Shown one piece after another: positions 30,149-42,556 of a stretch of 64,000 nucleotides of DNA; the first letter of the stretch is position 1; every line of letters begins with the position of its first letter. This DNA is from Pachyseris speciosa (lineage: Eukaryota; Cnidaria; Anthozoa; Scleractinia; Pachyseridae), in assembly GCA_016490735.1 (NCBI GenBank), contig JAEMWC010001404.1, positions 80,001 through 144,000 on the forward strand, given 5' to 3'. A program made the translations under genes and the position numbers. The notes below the pieces were generated by a model that made no database searches, was not told the DNA's origin, and saw only the letters and a list, made by a program, of their open reading frames with translations.

Positions 30149-31555
30149 CTTAAATTTCTTAAATTAGAAGCCGCCAACTGAAATAGATTGAAAGTGGCAC
30201 AGATTTCTTTCTTGGTAAAACTTATTTTCCTGGGGCCAGTTCTTGAAAAGTGTAATAACTCTAGAGGGATAGATGACTAACTCTGAATGTGGCTGAATAT
30301 CTATATACCACATGGCGGGGGAGCCAATCAGAACACTGGAATTGTGTTATCCAATGAACTACAGTAGCTTCCGTTTCATTGTGCAGATTGTGCACACTTC
30401 ATGGTGACGCTTCCATTACTTGTGCTGCTGTGCGACTCGAAGGTGATAGTGATGATGATGATGATGACGATGATGATGATGACAAGGAATTTGTATAGCG
30501 CTAAAACTATAAACAATATTCTAAAGCGCCGCCTGACGCGCTTTCAACAGTAAATTGAAAAAATAATTGATATTGACAGTATGAGTCCATACAGAGAGCT
30601 GTTCACTGACTAAATATACTTTGATGATGTCACATCATGAGTCATTTCTGCAAAAGGTGCATGATTCTAAATTTTCTTTTCTGAAGGTTAAGTTAATAAT
30701 CGCCCTCTATCGCTGAAATCCCGCAGGAAGTCTTTTAGTCCATCAGCTAGGAGGGCTCTATGGCTCACTTAAGGGGAACCGACGAAACTGGTATAGTCTT
30801 AATCTTTGACCATTAATCATCATAAAAATCTATGATAGCGAGGAAAGAACAGTAGCTTTCACTTTGTAAAGTGAGTTTCAAATTTGCCCCTCATAACCTC
30901 CGTTTGGTCGCAATCTCCTAAAAAAGCATTCAGAAAATTTTATTTAAAAAATGCACGCTATTTTTTGCCTAGCAGTGTATTAGGAATAATACTTATCTGA
31001 GATATTGCATGGCTTATGGTTATTCGAGCTATGATGACATCACTGTGGCTGCCATTTTGTTTTGTAGTTTGTGTATTCAACCGCTTTCCCAATCATCTGA
31101 AACAACTTAATTACCATTGAGGCGATGTACATCACTGTGCTAGAAAAATGCGCCTAGAGCTATCGCTCATTATTGACGTCTTTTTCAATGTTTAGTTAAA
31201 CATGAATAAATATACCACAAACCAGAGTAGATAACTAGGACTACACCTCAGTCTGGGGCTCGTTTGAGTCAGAAGTGCCACGATCGGAAATAGTCCCTCT
31301 TTATTGCTATCACTTGCATGTGGGATCACATAAACACAAACATACCGCGTTCATGTAATGTACTGCTTTTTCTCTTGAGCAAAGAGAACAAAGAGACACA
31401 TTCCCACGCAAGAGTTGTGGAAAGAGTTATACAACATGTGTCCCATTAAGTGGGATCTTAATTGCTAACCCTGAGAGAGACACGACAAAAGGTAATACTA
31501 CCTTTCTGTTTGCCTGTGAAAGTACCAGTATCAATCCTATATATCTTCCAAGTCA

Positions 31556-33960
31556 CTATCGACCACTATCCCCACTCTCAGACTGGATGCCATCATCAGT
31601 AGCCATATTCTCACGCTGGATACTGCACATGTCAGTGCACTTCAGGCTCACCTTCAAGTAGCAGTAGTTCTTGACCATGCATGCTTTCTTGCACGTGCAG
31701 GAGAGTAGTTTTAGGACCTCTTCCGGAACTGGCTTCTGGCTTATACCCAAGCCGTTAGAGATATGGTCTACTTCCCAGCCGTGCCCATGAGGGGAGGGGA
31801 TTACTGGAAGTGGAACGATGGCTCTTCTCCGGATTGCTGCTTGATAATTTGCTCTTGTCACGTGAAATCGTTAAGATAATTTGCACGGCAGCAGAGCCTC
31901 TGGCTCAACTTTCCCGCCTCCAGCACAGTAGATCTCATAGCGTAGCACAACCACACTCAGGCACTTCTTCCCGTACAGCTGACACACACCCTGTGATTGC
32001 GTGCACACTGATTACGGCTTTCATAAAGTAGTGCTTGTCAATGCCTGGGTCGAGTTGCTTCTCCAATCTGCTGACAACTATAAAAAGTTCTATTATTTTG
32101 GTCTTTGTGCGTCTGCCGTTCTCATTGTAGCACTTTCTAAGGTTCTTACTATGAGCCAGCAGTAGACAAAAACATCAGTGTCATTAAATTGGATGGGATA
32201 CATGCTTCCATTGTGCCGATCATGGAGAACTACACGCGTATCAGCCTCTTTGTGATTACTCTCTAGCTCAGGAACAGGTTCGCATGCGTCTACGTCCAGT
32301 TGTCGGCACTGATCTTTGGTTTTCACATTCATGATCCAGTCTCCGAGCCTGTATCTGACTGCTTCTGTCTTCCATTGTGACACGAGGTATTTGACGATCT
32401 CAGCTTGTTCCATGAATTCACCGTATAGGCAAGGAGAATGTTATTGCATTGTACACCGTCAGAGGTAGACACCCTTTTACAGCGGTGATTATATTGCCGT
32501 GAACACCTAAAATATGTCTGGAATGTTAATTGTGTTGTAACCAATCACAGGCGAGATCTTCAAACCACAGAAACCACAGGCAACGAACGGTTTCTTATCT
32601 GTCACGGAACAAATTATTTTCGTTTTGTTTTAACATTCACTCTCTTTACAAGTAAACAATTGCTTTTCCTTCCTATTTGTTTACAGTTTGTGCTATAATA
32701 GCGAAGAATACAGGTTTGAACGATTTTGCAATAAATTACAAAGCCGAAGTGCCGGGCCGACGCACGCGACGGTTTGGCGTGGGAATTTTCAAACCTTTTG
32801 TAACGATCGAAATCGGTAGTTACGCCTGATCGCAAGTTACAATGTTGTAAGGTAAGCCGCTAGAATTTTCTCATTCCCATCGCTTCGCGGCTATTGCAGC
32901 AAGCGTTAACACTTTTTTGTTAGGTCAGGGAGATTTACTATTTTGGTAATTTATTATTCTTTTTTTTTGGTAGCTAATAATAAAGTTGAAATTCGAGAGT
33001 TGTTCTTGTCGATGTTTTCGTTTCTGATAACATAATCCTCGCTAATATTTTTTTGTAGAACAAGGGGATTGGATTTACGTGCGCTAACGATTAAACCTTC
33101 GAACTACTGTGCCGGCAGAAGTTCCTTGATCGCAAGATCGCAAACTGGAAAACCACCGACCAAATTCAACATCTATGGAATGATTGACACATCGCGCAAA
33201 GTAAACAGCCCACTTTTCGGTATTCCTTCCAAAATATAACTTTGCTTTTTCTCTGAAGGCATTTATGCATTTGATATCAGGGGGATTACATGCTGTAGGA
33301 AACTAGTTATGAGGGGATTTAGCCAAGAAGATTTTAAGTCCCCTTTGGATGCGATTATTAGCACATTTTGCGCGCAAAAGAAAAAAAACATGATTATCTC
33401 CGATCGCAGTTCTTCTTACCAAAAAAATCTCCGTAAATGTCCGTAAACTCGCATGTTACAACCCAGCGGCTTTATATTGTTGAATGCATATCTGAAAATT
33501 TATTTTTCTAAGAATACACGATTGTTCATTATGTCGTTACATGGAAAGCCGGTCGTCGTCGCGTCGCGTTGGCTTGTAAATTTTTCTTTCTAAAATCGAA
33601 CGATGTGCTGAATGCGCTCCTCAGCATTGATCTTGGGGAGCAGTGGTGTTTTAAATTCCTAATAAGACAGATTGTATCCTTAAACATGTTAAACAAAACG
33701 AAAATAATTTGTTCCGTGACCGTTCGTTGTCTGTGGTTTTTGTGGTTTGAAGATCTCGCCTGTGATTGGTTACAACACAATTAACATTCCAGACATATTT
33801 TAGGTGTTCACGGCAATATAATCACCGCTGTAAATCTTTCAACATTCTTGGTCAATACATGGCGATACACTTCGAACACTTCGTCTATGCGCCAGCTGCT
33901 GGTGCTTGTTACCAAGTCAAACACTCACTCAGAGACCCCCTGGAACAAAGCTCCAGAGGG
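31556..33960 (-). pseudogene. Decayed transposon ORF (EADTR / HAxTGC / Cys-rich tail family), interrupted
   Basis: Reading the minus strand: RIDEVFEVYRHVLTKNVER at about 33900-33835, then the nested element, then SDGVQCNNILLAYTVNSWN, VKYLVSQWKTEAVRYRLGD, ELESNHKEADTRVVLH, FNDTDVFVYC near 32180, AVISVHAITGC near 32010, RANYQAAIRRRAIVPLPVIP near 31840 and a Cys-rich tail LLSCTCKKACMVKNYCYL near 31690. The order matches a protein family I recognise as multicopy and uncharacterised in cnidarians and other animals, with SNHEEADTR, DTDV and HAFTGCD blocks and a CXC-like tail; acidic residues in these blocks could be nuclease-like (inference). Several shifts disable it. Its position inside the inverted repeats suggests it is the element's own gene. 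Confidence 0.6.
32476..33834. mobile_element. Nested foldback element, 1.36 kb
   Basis: TTTACAGCGGTGATTATATT at 32476 and its inverse ending CACCGCTGTAAA at 33834 begin inverted arms of about 150 bp that include AGGCGAGATCTTCAAACCAC and ACGGAACAAATTATTTTCGT. The centre is AT-rich with no recognisable gene. It interrupts the decayed ORF between KNVER and the VSTSDGVQ block, so it arrived after the ORF. Confidence 0.78.
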
Positions 33961-34502
33961 CATCTTCAACTTCTGCAAGACTGCCATCCAGTCAAAAATG
34001 CTGGTTGCGTTATTCTGGGTATTTGTCGGTGACTGTGATGTGTCGCTTTAGCTGTTGGGAGAGTTTGGCTTTGCTTGTCTGTTGGGGAAGGCCAGGAGGA
34101 TCGGCAAGAGATCAAGGAAGGGGACCAAGATGATAGGTGAAAACAGCTTTCATAACCTTTTCTCATAATCTACATCCATACTAGATCTTTGTTGCAAACC
34201 TTACACACAGTCTTCAGATCCTTAAAAGACTTTCATTGGCGAATGGAGCTCGATAGTTGATGGGTTTCGGCGAATTCGCTTTCAGTTGAAGCCTCTAAAA
34301 TTTGTTTGTGATTCCGGATCAAGGCACCACGATAAAAGGTTGTCCATGAAGAAATAGTTCTGCACTGGGCCTACTTTGAATCAGAACAACCACATCATAA
34401 TGCATTCGTCTGCCATTGATCATGGTCCAGAGGAAACACTTTCACACAGGGGTGAAAAGCTATCGAATGTTTGTGAGACCACGTGTAGGGCATTGTTTGG
34501 GG

Positions 34503-34710
34503 AGCAGTGTTGGCGCAGTGGTGAGACCACTCGCCTCCCACCAATGTGTCCCGGGTTCAATTCCCGGACTTTGCATCATAAGTGGGCTGAGTTTGTTGGT
34601 TCTTTACTCTGCTTCCAGAGGTTTTTCTCCAAGAACTCCGGTTTTCCCCTCTCCCCAACAACCAACATTTGATTTGATTTGATTCTATTTGATTGATAGT
34701 TTATTTGATT
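34503..34710 (+). mobile_element. tRNA-derived SINE with TTTGA-rich tail
   Basis: The head AGCAGTGTTGGCGCAGTGGT is followed by B box GGGTTCAATTCCC at 34553-34565, then GTGGGCTGAGTTTGTTGGTT, CCAGAGGTTTTTCTCC and TCCGGTTTTCCCCTCTCC, ending in a (GATTT)n tail. Heads and bodies of this kind are common in coral genomes. It lies inside the 4.4 kb transposon, so is younger. Confidence 0.75.
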
Positions 34711-35285
34711 TAGTCTCCTCAATTAGTAGAGCATCTGTGCTCGGCTAGAAGTATTTGCCATTTAAGATTGATGTGATTTGATGTGACATAATGCGTGACG
34801 TAAAAAACCTACAATATTTGTTCAAAGGTTATAAGTGCAACTGGTCATATTAAGCACTAAAATAAACGGAAGTTATGATTGTAGTTCCAATACCTTCAAA
34901 ATTTGAGTCCGAAATGCGATTCGTTCACGTTAAAAGGATACAAGCAACTTTGTAGTCTTCCTCAAAAATGCAAGATGGCGGCCAAAAGGAAGATGTGAGG
35001 GGCAAATTTAAAGTTCGATTTACAAAGTGAAAGCTACCGTTCTGTCCTTGCTATCGCACATTTTTATGATGCGTAATAGTCAAATATTTAAATAATACAT
35101 GTTTTGGCTGTTCACCTCAAGTGAGCCATAGACTCAAAATTTCGGTTCTCAGCTGATGGACTATTTCAAGGGGGTCCCAAGGGAGAGAGTAACGTGACTC
35201 TTTTAAAAGAAGCTGACGTGGGAGTATTTCCGCCGTTAATTGATTTGACTTGTGGCTTGAACAAGCACCATAGACCCAATGCAAA

Positions 35286-35437
35286 TATGGCTGCCTTTAA
35301 ATTATTCTTTTGTCCGCATTCAAAATAGCCTCACTAACCTCGCCCTTGAGATAAAAATTGTAAAGAATTTGTTATCCTGAACGAGGTCAGTGAGGCTATT
35401 TTGAATACGAACAAAAGAATAATCTCAAGGCAGCCAT
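35286..35437. mobile_element. Foldback MITE
   Basis: ATGGCTGCCTT (35286) and AAGGCAGCCAT (ending 35437) close inverted arms that include TTCAAAATAGCCTCACTAAC and its inverse; the hairpin loop is about 40 bp. Confidence 0.78.
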
Positions 35438-36454
35438 ACAGAATTACCTGACCCGCGGGTAACATATAAAATCTATAATGGAAGTCTGCAAAAAGTAATA
35501 TGTTGATAAGAAAATAAAGTTGAGAATAAAACGAGAACAACGTGGAGAAAAAAAAAGAGAGAGTAAAAAAATCCGAATATAGAGTTTATAAGAGCATCAC
35601 CAACACCACCTATTTTTAGTGTCTCTTGAATAACTAAAGCAGTGGTAATTCATAGGGTATGGCATACATTATCTTTGCCACTCTCTGACTTCCCTGAAAA
35701 AAATTGCCCGTATGCCAAAAGGAGATATATACGATCGAACTTCTATCAAGCCGCCGCCTATTAAGCGACCACCTCTATTAAGCGGCCAATTACCAAAGTC
35801 CCAAAATTATTGTCAGTGACATACTGTAAACAAAACCCCTATCCAGGGGCTACCTCTATTAAGCGGCAGCGATCGTCCCGATGAGGGTTTTCGGCTTGGG
35901 GTTGTCCTTACCCTTATTAAGCCGCCAACCAAAATGTGATACACGTAGCTTAGCTTTGTTTTGGAAAAGGACATGACAGATGAGAGTTGTCACTGATGAG
36001 GGTCAGTGACGACTGATAAAAACTTTCATACCCACGTCTATTATTGTGTTGCAGGGCCGTCGCTAAAAGGAGGCGAACCGAGGCACTTGTTGCGCTTTGT
36101 TTTTCCTTCCTTGTGTATGTGCCTTACGAAAAGAGGCTGTGCATTGAAAAATACTAAATGAATATTGAACTCCAGGACTGAAGCAAGCATTGAGAAACTG
36201 GGGGGGAGGGGAGGGGTGCACAGAAATTTTAAGTAGCTTGTTGTCGTTGAAAAGTACGAGTTTTAGTCTCTGTATCTTGAAAACACCTAATGTTTCTTCA
36301 CCTGCAGCCTTTCATCATCGTGATTTCGTGCTCGTTTTAGACTGTCTGAGTTACTTTAGAGGCAAACACAGACTTTGTCGGAAAGTCGAATTGTAAAAAC
36401 TTTCCAAATAAATGCTTGCGCCGCTGGTTGTCGCCCACAAATAAATTGGCGACT
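35438..36454. other. Gene-free stretch
   Basis: No gene supported. About 35750-35940 repeats AAGCGGC/AAGCCGCC motifs (CTCTATTAAGCGGC twice), perhaps a decayed repeat; other ORFs have no recognisable motif. Confidence 0.4.
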
Positions 36455-37388
36455 TCAACTACGTCCATACCATTTCCTATGTATGTCCTTGTGGACATGC
36501 AGAAGCCTAAGGTTGTTAAGCCTGGCCTCTACTATGGTTGAACGCAGGTAGGTCTTAACCCGCTTTAAAGCAGAGAAACAGCGTTCACCGACGGCCTTGG
36601 TAGCTGGCCATGACAAGCAAAAGCTTACCAAGTGTGCTAATCTCACTAAGTAGGAGTTTGCGAGCATTTCCGAGTGACTGAAATGTATGCTTTTTTTCCT
36701 GTATGCTTTGGTAGACCTTCAAGTCCTTCTTGTTAAATCTATAGTTGGAATACAATCTCAGATCATCACATCAATTGCTGAATAATACACGTGGCGGCAT
36801 TGTTGCCTGGATGAAGAAGTGAAATGATATGTGCGTCTGTCTCCCACTCAGTCTGTCCGCGCTGGAGCTCGTCGTTTTCTTGGCAGCTGTGGCTCGGCGA
36901 CTCCATGCACCTAGGTTTTCTTCTTTAACAACCTCGTCCAAAATAAATCACACGCGGCTTCATTTCTATCCTTTAATAGAGTCTTGCATACGTCCTCAGG
37001 TAGTCGCTGTCCTTGGGCCGCAAACTTAGAGGAGTCTTGCAATGCTCCGATCAAATTGTCAGTGTGCTTCAGAACAAACTCTCCTAACGTGTTCCCAAAG
37101 TAGAATGGAAAGTTGTCATCGTCCCTTGCACCTCTTGTATTCGTGCCTTCAACTCATCTCCGTGCCTTTGCAAAGCCTCGAGTGATCACTCCCACAGCTC
37201 CATCAGGGAGCTACATGTAGTAATTCAGAACCGCAGCTAACGAATCTCCGCGTACAGTTCACCTTGTTGCCAGAAATCATGGACACGTCTTGACTCGTTT
37301 TGAGTTCCGGCCCTAATCTTATCCAACGTTGTGTTTCTCTGGGGCTACCTTCCCTAGCTTCGAAATCTCTCTTATTTTTGTGCATCAA
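36455..37388 (-). pseudogene. hAT transposase remnant with C-terminal dimerisation domain
   Basis: The 3' portion (36667-36455) reads LSWPATKAVGERCFSALKRV followed by KTYLRSTIVEARLNNLRLLH, the hAT C-terminal dimerisation signature. Upstream on the minus strand are short scattered frames matching the middle of ZMYM-type hAT proteins, for example FYFGNTLGEF-like and KFAAQGQRL-like sequence around 37000-37110 and RETQRWIRLGPELKTSQDVS near 37320. The DDE core is largely deleted. Non-functional. Confidence 0.7.
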
Positions 37389-38172
37389 CTATTATGTAGT
37401 AAAAGGGAGAAACATTAACTGAGAAAATGGATACTATAGTTTATCAGAAATGATTCCTTGAAGAGTTATTGACGTCTTGCAATTGTTTCAACCTTTCTCT
37501 GGGAGATTCAAATTTTATTTTCAACTTTTGATCATAACGCATCGGTGTTTTTAAATTTGGGTGGGCGAAAAACAAGGGGGGCACGGGGTCCCCCGACCCC
37601 TCCCCTTGCTACGGCCCTGGACTCAGAAGAAGTGTTTTCTGTACCCATTTCCTCTGTGACAATGTCGTCTGGCTACGGCTCAGCCTTGATGTGATTCCAT
37701 GTGTTACTTAAGCCGGACACTTACAGTTGGTTCATGCGTCAGCATGCTTTCATGAAGCAATATGAAGCACACGGGAGGAGTTTAGAGAGCACGAACGATG
37801 CGTAAGCCAAACGTCCCATATGCTTCACATCTAGATGAACGCACAGCTAACGGATGAACCAATTGTTTTATAACATTTTGAACGCGGTATTTTAACGCGT
37901 GCATCATCAGTGTGCGCAATGCCGGGAATATGAAGCGCGCTCGCGCAATTGAATTTGATGACACGAGTTTACCAGCTATCTTATAATATGCACTATCAAT
38001 GAGGCTGTTACCACAATTCACAACAGAAGATAATTCCATGTCTACTGACCCTTCTTGAAAACCGGATGTATCTTCTCTTCTCCTCCAGAAAGTATTATTA
38101 GCCGTCATCCTGGCCCGACTTAATTGGTAACTGAATTCCTTTTTGTATTCTCGGTGTTCTGTTATTCCCAGG

Positions 38173-39060
38173 TTATGGCTTCATTAACCACGAGAGTAAA
38201 GGATATGCAGCATCCTCCAGATTATAAGCTGTCAGTCTTGTGTTCTGTCTGCATATCTCGATCTCTTTCTCGTAGTCCTCTGGGAAAAGTTTGTTATTGT
38301 TTCCCTTTTTGAAACAGCTTCGAGTTGGATAGAACACGCGCGTGGTGTAAGGTACCCTGTGAGCAGAGTCTCCTTCGATCGAAGGAGACTCTGCTCGCAG
38401 GGTAGGTGTAAGGCACTGCCTGACCAACTACTGCAAAAGCTGAGAACAAGTGATTGTGATTTACCGCAGCCTACATGATAATTCCTTCCTGTTTGCATAG
38501 TCAATATGGTTTTTAGTTCATTCGGGGCGAGTAGGGTAATATACTTGTATGGGCTCGGTCAATTGCACCAGCACACTCTAGAAATCCCTATTTCTCCGCA
38601 TTGATAGGGAATCGTTGACGCCATTCTATTCGTTATAGTCTCACAAACTTCCTTGATACAATAACACACAAACGAAGACGACACTCCAAGTAAGTTAGTA
38701 ATGGTTCTATATTCTGCTGTCGAAGCAAGGTAATACAAGGAGTCTGCGATTTCGACTAACAGCTTTCCGCATCGGTGTATCCTGACGATATATATTTTCA
38801 GAATTCTCATGAAGAATATATTCAAATGTTCTGAGGGTTAGTCTCAAATTTGAATACCATAGGCCATTGGCTTGCTTCGGCCATGCCAAACCAGGCAAAA
38901 GAATGGGGATGTGTCCATACCTCACTCTCAATCGCGGAGGGTTTAGACCACAACTCAAAATAGCTTGCACGAGGTCCGCACTGCAGTATTGTCGCCGCAT
39001 TGGTTCAGACGATGATTGTGCTTCGTCCTTCGTTTCTGTCAATCGCTTTCGTTTTCTCAA
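38173..39060 (-). pseudogene. PIF/Harbinger (HARBI1-like) transposase remnant
   Basis: The minus frame from 39060 contains LRLTLRTFEYILHEN and QDTPMRKAV; a shift near 38770 leads to LYYLASTAEYRTITNLLGVS and VCYCIKEVCETI, the helix-turn-helix region of HARBI1 proteins. The DDE part survives around 38330-38173 as RVFYPTRSCFKKGNNNKLFP and NLEDAAYPLLSWLMKP. The middle is missing or unreadable, and a 52-bp palindrome is inserted near 38353. HARBI1-like nucleases move PIF/Harbinger elements; this copy is dead. Confidence 0.75.
38353..38404. mobile_element. 52-bp palindromic insert with 9-bp target duplication
   Basis: TACCCTGTGAGCAGAGTCTC is mirrored about the centre TCGA to end CAGGGTA; the arms differ at one base pair. 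GGTGTAAGG occurs directly on both sides (38344-38352 and 38405-38413). A 9-bp duplication is the usual Mutator (MULE) footprint. Confidence 0.85.
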
Positions 39061-39749
39061 GGTAAAAAAACCATCAAATTGCTTTTTGCTCTCCCGTATC
39101 TTCCTTTTTTTATTTGATTCCTATGATGAACCGTAAAAATTATGCTGAATACCCGCGACTTTTAGCGCGAAATAATGTGAGTCGCTGTAAATTAGTTTTA
39201 AAAGTGTCCATCTTGTTTTAGCGATGCTCTACAGAAATGAGCATCGAAAATCCAACATATTTTCTGGTATAAAGGGAGCGGGCCGTGCCAAAACTATCGG
39301 CCAACGTGCCTAAATCTGGGTGTGCCGGACCCAAAATGAATGTCGTGTGAATGGGGCTTTAGTTGCCATGGTAGCAACAATTTCACTGAACATCAACCTA
39401 CCACACGAAATTGGTCCAAGATGAATTTCTTGCTTATTGAATTGATCTTGCTATGAAACAGTTTTTTCAGTCAAGCACGTTGCTAGATGAACTTCCTTTC
39501 TCTATTCTCTAAGAGGAATCAGAAGCAAAGAGTTGGTTCAGTAACAGGTGACCTTGATCAATTGAGATGTTCTTTTTTAATGCGATGAACATATCACTCT
39601 AAATATTATTAGAGCTGTTGGATAAGTGCTCAATTTGCAATACAAGATAAGATCAGCTGCAGGCATAACAGGTGAATTTTATGAATGGATCGTAAGTTAG
39701 CTTTCCAACAGATCCCAATATGTCACTATAATTGGAGTAAGATCACGGC

Positions 39750-40680
39750 TACGACCTACTGAAATCGGCGTCCCCAGGGTTCTCTTCTTGGTCCCAGACT
39801 CTTCGCTAGACTCGTCCGCAACTGGATTTATTCACATGTTTGCTGATGACACCACCATCTACTACATCGGAAGGGAAGTTGAAGAAATAGCTGACGCACT
39901 AAACCTAATATTAAACGGTGTCATAGAAACCGTTTGACTGTACATACTGGAAAGACTGAGGCAATGCTGATTTGCAGCAACGCATTCGTTGGTCCAATGA
40001 GACCTTTTATGTTTGGCAACTCCTACATAGACTTACCAACAAATCTACTTTCTTGGGTATACTAATCGATCACAAGTTGAACTGGAAACCGCAAATCAAT
40101 TTCTTGCACGCAAAGTTTACTGTCTTGCCATCTGGCGATCCTGTTCATTGTCTACATTTAATGGATTGGAGCAATTGCATGTCAAAGCCGCTAAACTGAT
40201 CCACAAACTGCCCAGTGAAACACCTGATTTAGAAGTTCTCCAACTTGTTAAATGGAAGTAATTGAGCTATTTCTAAAAGCGTAGACTTGCCTCCATTATG
40301 TACCAGGTGTACAACAACAACCTACCTGAGCAAAAGACTTCTCGCAAGTGCGTTATAGTAGCAACTTTGGAAGAAATAGCGTGAGGTACAGGGGCCCCAT
40401 CGTATGAAATTTAATACCCAAAGCAATCAGGGAGTCAACGTCTTACCACCTTTTTAAAGGAAGACTTAAAAATGCCTCAAGAATATTGGACAAAATACAA
40501 TTCGAGAAAGAGGCTTGTTTAATTAAATCGAAAGAGCCTGACTTTTGATACTTTTAGCTTTTCTAAAGACTTTGTTTTTAGATTGTCTTTCGTTTTTAGG
40601 TTAGCTTCGTCTCAAAATTTTATTATCATTTGAAATTGTTAAAGATTTTAAGATAATAAGTTTTGCTAAGTATTTTTACG
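39750..40680 (+). pseudogene. LINE (CR1/RTE-type) RT remnant
   Basis: Broken plus frames read a GVPQGS-like stretch near 39765, HMFADDTTIYYIGREVEE (catalytic FADD) near 39840, LTVHTGKTEAMLICSN, STFLGILIDHKLNWKPQI near 40065, HVKAAKLIHKLPSETPDLE and LASIMYQVYNNNLPEQ near 40300. The order fits an RT followed by a LINE C-terminal domain. Many shifts. The element appears to run into the 3' block at 40690-40745 and the microsatellite that follows, a usual end for CR1/L2-clade LINEs. Confidence 0.75.
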
Positions 40681-40748
40681 TAGTTAGGATTTTATGGCAG
40701 GTCCACACCAGCCTTCGGGTTGCCTAAGACCGACCTGCCTTATCAAAA

Positions 40749-40751
40749 AGA

Positions 40752-40782
<31 letters not shown>

Positions 40783-40832
40783 TGTATGTATGTATGTATG
40801 TATGTATGTGTGTGTGTGTGTGTGTGTATGTA
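40749..40832. repeat. (ATGT)n(GT)n microsatellite
   Basis: About 14 TATG units followed by GT repeats, at the 3' side of the LINE remnant. Confidence 0.95.
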
Positions 40833-42556
40833 TACTTGCATTTCGCCTTCTTTCGGCCTGGAGGGGAATTGCGATTATAAGGCAAAATTAGAAAGGCGTT
40901 GGGAATTCCAAACACGATTCAGCCGGAGCTTGAACCCGGAAGCTTATGATTCGTCTCATCCATTAGTAACCTCGTTCCCAGTGCTTTCCCCTCCTATCAG
41001 CTATGCATGACTCATTCAGTATGGGGAAGTTTGTTTGATTGCATAAGACGATTGGTATTTGGCCTTTGGCGTTTGTTCGAACGGAGTTTGCAGGTCCTCA
41101 GTTAAGTTATATCTACTTCTTGGAAATTGGATACAGATCTTATAATATCCGCAGTGTGCATTTAAATCCGCACAGTTTAGGACAAAATATCCCCTTGAAT
41201 TATCGGAGCTCAAAAGCAAGATGAGCCAGGTTGCTACACACACCACGACATTAAAGAAAAGACGTTTACATAGAAATGGAGTCCAAAGTCAAGAAGCGTC
41301 TTCGTAAGTTTGAAATCACACTTTTTTTTAAACAGACTTTGAGACAAAGGTAAATCGATGTAATCTTAAATAAATTAAATAATTTTAAGATACCAAGAAC
41401 GCACTGGGGCTCCCTATGTATATACCTTTGAAGAATACGTTCTTGATATACAATAATGATTTTGAATTTTACAGACATGTTTCGGCAGAAATCTCAACCT
41501 TCTTCATTCCAAGTGTTATAACAGATGCAAATCTGAACAAAAGAAGCCTTACACATCCTGAAGTAAAACCCTTTTTTTTTAAGGAAAACCCTTACCTTAA
41601 TCAACAACAGCAACACCTTTATTTTGCCTTGTACATACATACGCTGATAAAGTTTAAAAAATAATAAATAACATTTCTGTTTGTACTTGGTAAAGCCTGG
41701 AGCTGAAATAATCCTAGGATTTTCTAGCCAGTAAGATTTTCTAGCCAGTAATCAACAACTTCAACGCCTTAATTTATTAATAATAAACTTATTTTAGTAA
41801 TTTGCGCGCTTTATATATTTTTCAATTATTTGTAAACGTACTCATTTATAGCATGCAATTTATATTCAGATTTCCATATCTTGTAACGCTTGCACAAAAG
41901 AAAGGAGAAGTTTCTGTCGAAATATTTCTATAAAATTCAACTGAAATCGTCGTTGTATATCTAAAAATTATTGTGACCTTCCTGCTGTCAACTTTTGAAG
42001 GATCTTAAATCAACTGTCAGTTTTTCCTAGAAAGAAACGATTGATGTTTCTTCATTTTGTCCCCATTAATTTCAAGAATTACACACCGATTTGAAAACGC
42101 CAACTGTTTTGAAGCTATAGAAAGCCGTTTAATAATGCACCTTTCTTTCGGTTGACGTTTCGACCTGGTTCAAGGCACGTACCAACAAACAGGTTGGTAC
42201 ACATAGCTGCTATGATGTGATGGCGGCAAACCTTGATTACTCATGCCTAAGAAGTCCTTGAGAGATATGCTGTTCATTCTTATATAAAACTTGCGAACAA
42301 TGTATTTCTATAAAATGACATTGTGAAGAGACTGTTAAAGGAATATCTGTGTACTGTGTGTCTGCCAAGAGTAAAAACACAGGAAAGTGTTATAGTGTCA
42401 CTCTTTACAGGAAAAGAAATGAATAATAGTATAGTACTGTGTTGCTTTATTTTTCATGAACATTTTTTTCTCTATTCACTAGTTTCCCCTGACTATTTAT
42501 GCTAAACGAGCCTCACCTAACCGAAATGCCCCTCATACCAATCTTAACTGTCCCTT
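40833..42556. other. Gene-free stretch
   Basis: No gene supported. ACATGTTTCGGCAGAAATCT (about 41475) and GTTGACGTTTCGACCTGGTT (about 42152) resemble GAAAC-containing 3' ends of Penelope-like elements but lack a full hammerhead core. Confidence 0.35.

Larger units (their letters stand above)
30736..35163. mobile_element. 4.4 kb DNA transposon with about 170-bp terminal inverted repeats
   Basis: TAGTCCATCAGCT at 30736 and AGCTGATGGACTA ending 35163 open long inverted arms (to about 30905 and from about 34985) that share CTATGGCTCACTT, CATCATAAAAAT, AGCTTTCACTTTGTAAA and AAATTTGCCCCTCA. Flanks are TTT on both sides, a possible short target duplication. The arms enclose a decayed minus-strand ORF, a nested foldback element (32476-33834) and a SINE (about 34503). 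Similarity of the arms is moderate, so insertion is old. Superfamily not assigned. Confidence 0.7.

Noticed and set aside
37782..38108. 108-codon minus-strand ORF taken as the Harbinger C-terminus
   Set aside because: It lacks the expected NAFGRLK and LHN motifs, so continuity with the transposase remnant cannot be shown.
40694..41010. ORFs rich in Tyr-Val-Cys-Met
   Set aside because: Translations of the (ATGT)n microsatellite.
41455..42180. Further hammerhead or Penelope ends near 41475 and 42152
   Set aside because: GAAAC-like boxes are present, but CTGATGA and a stable stem II are missing.
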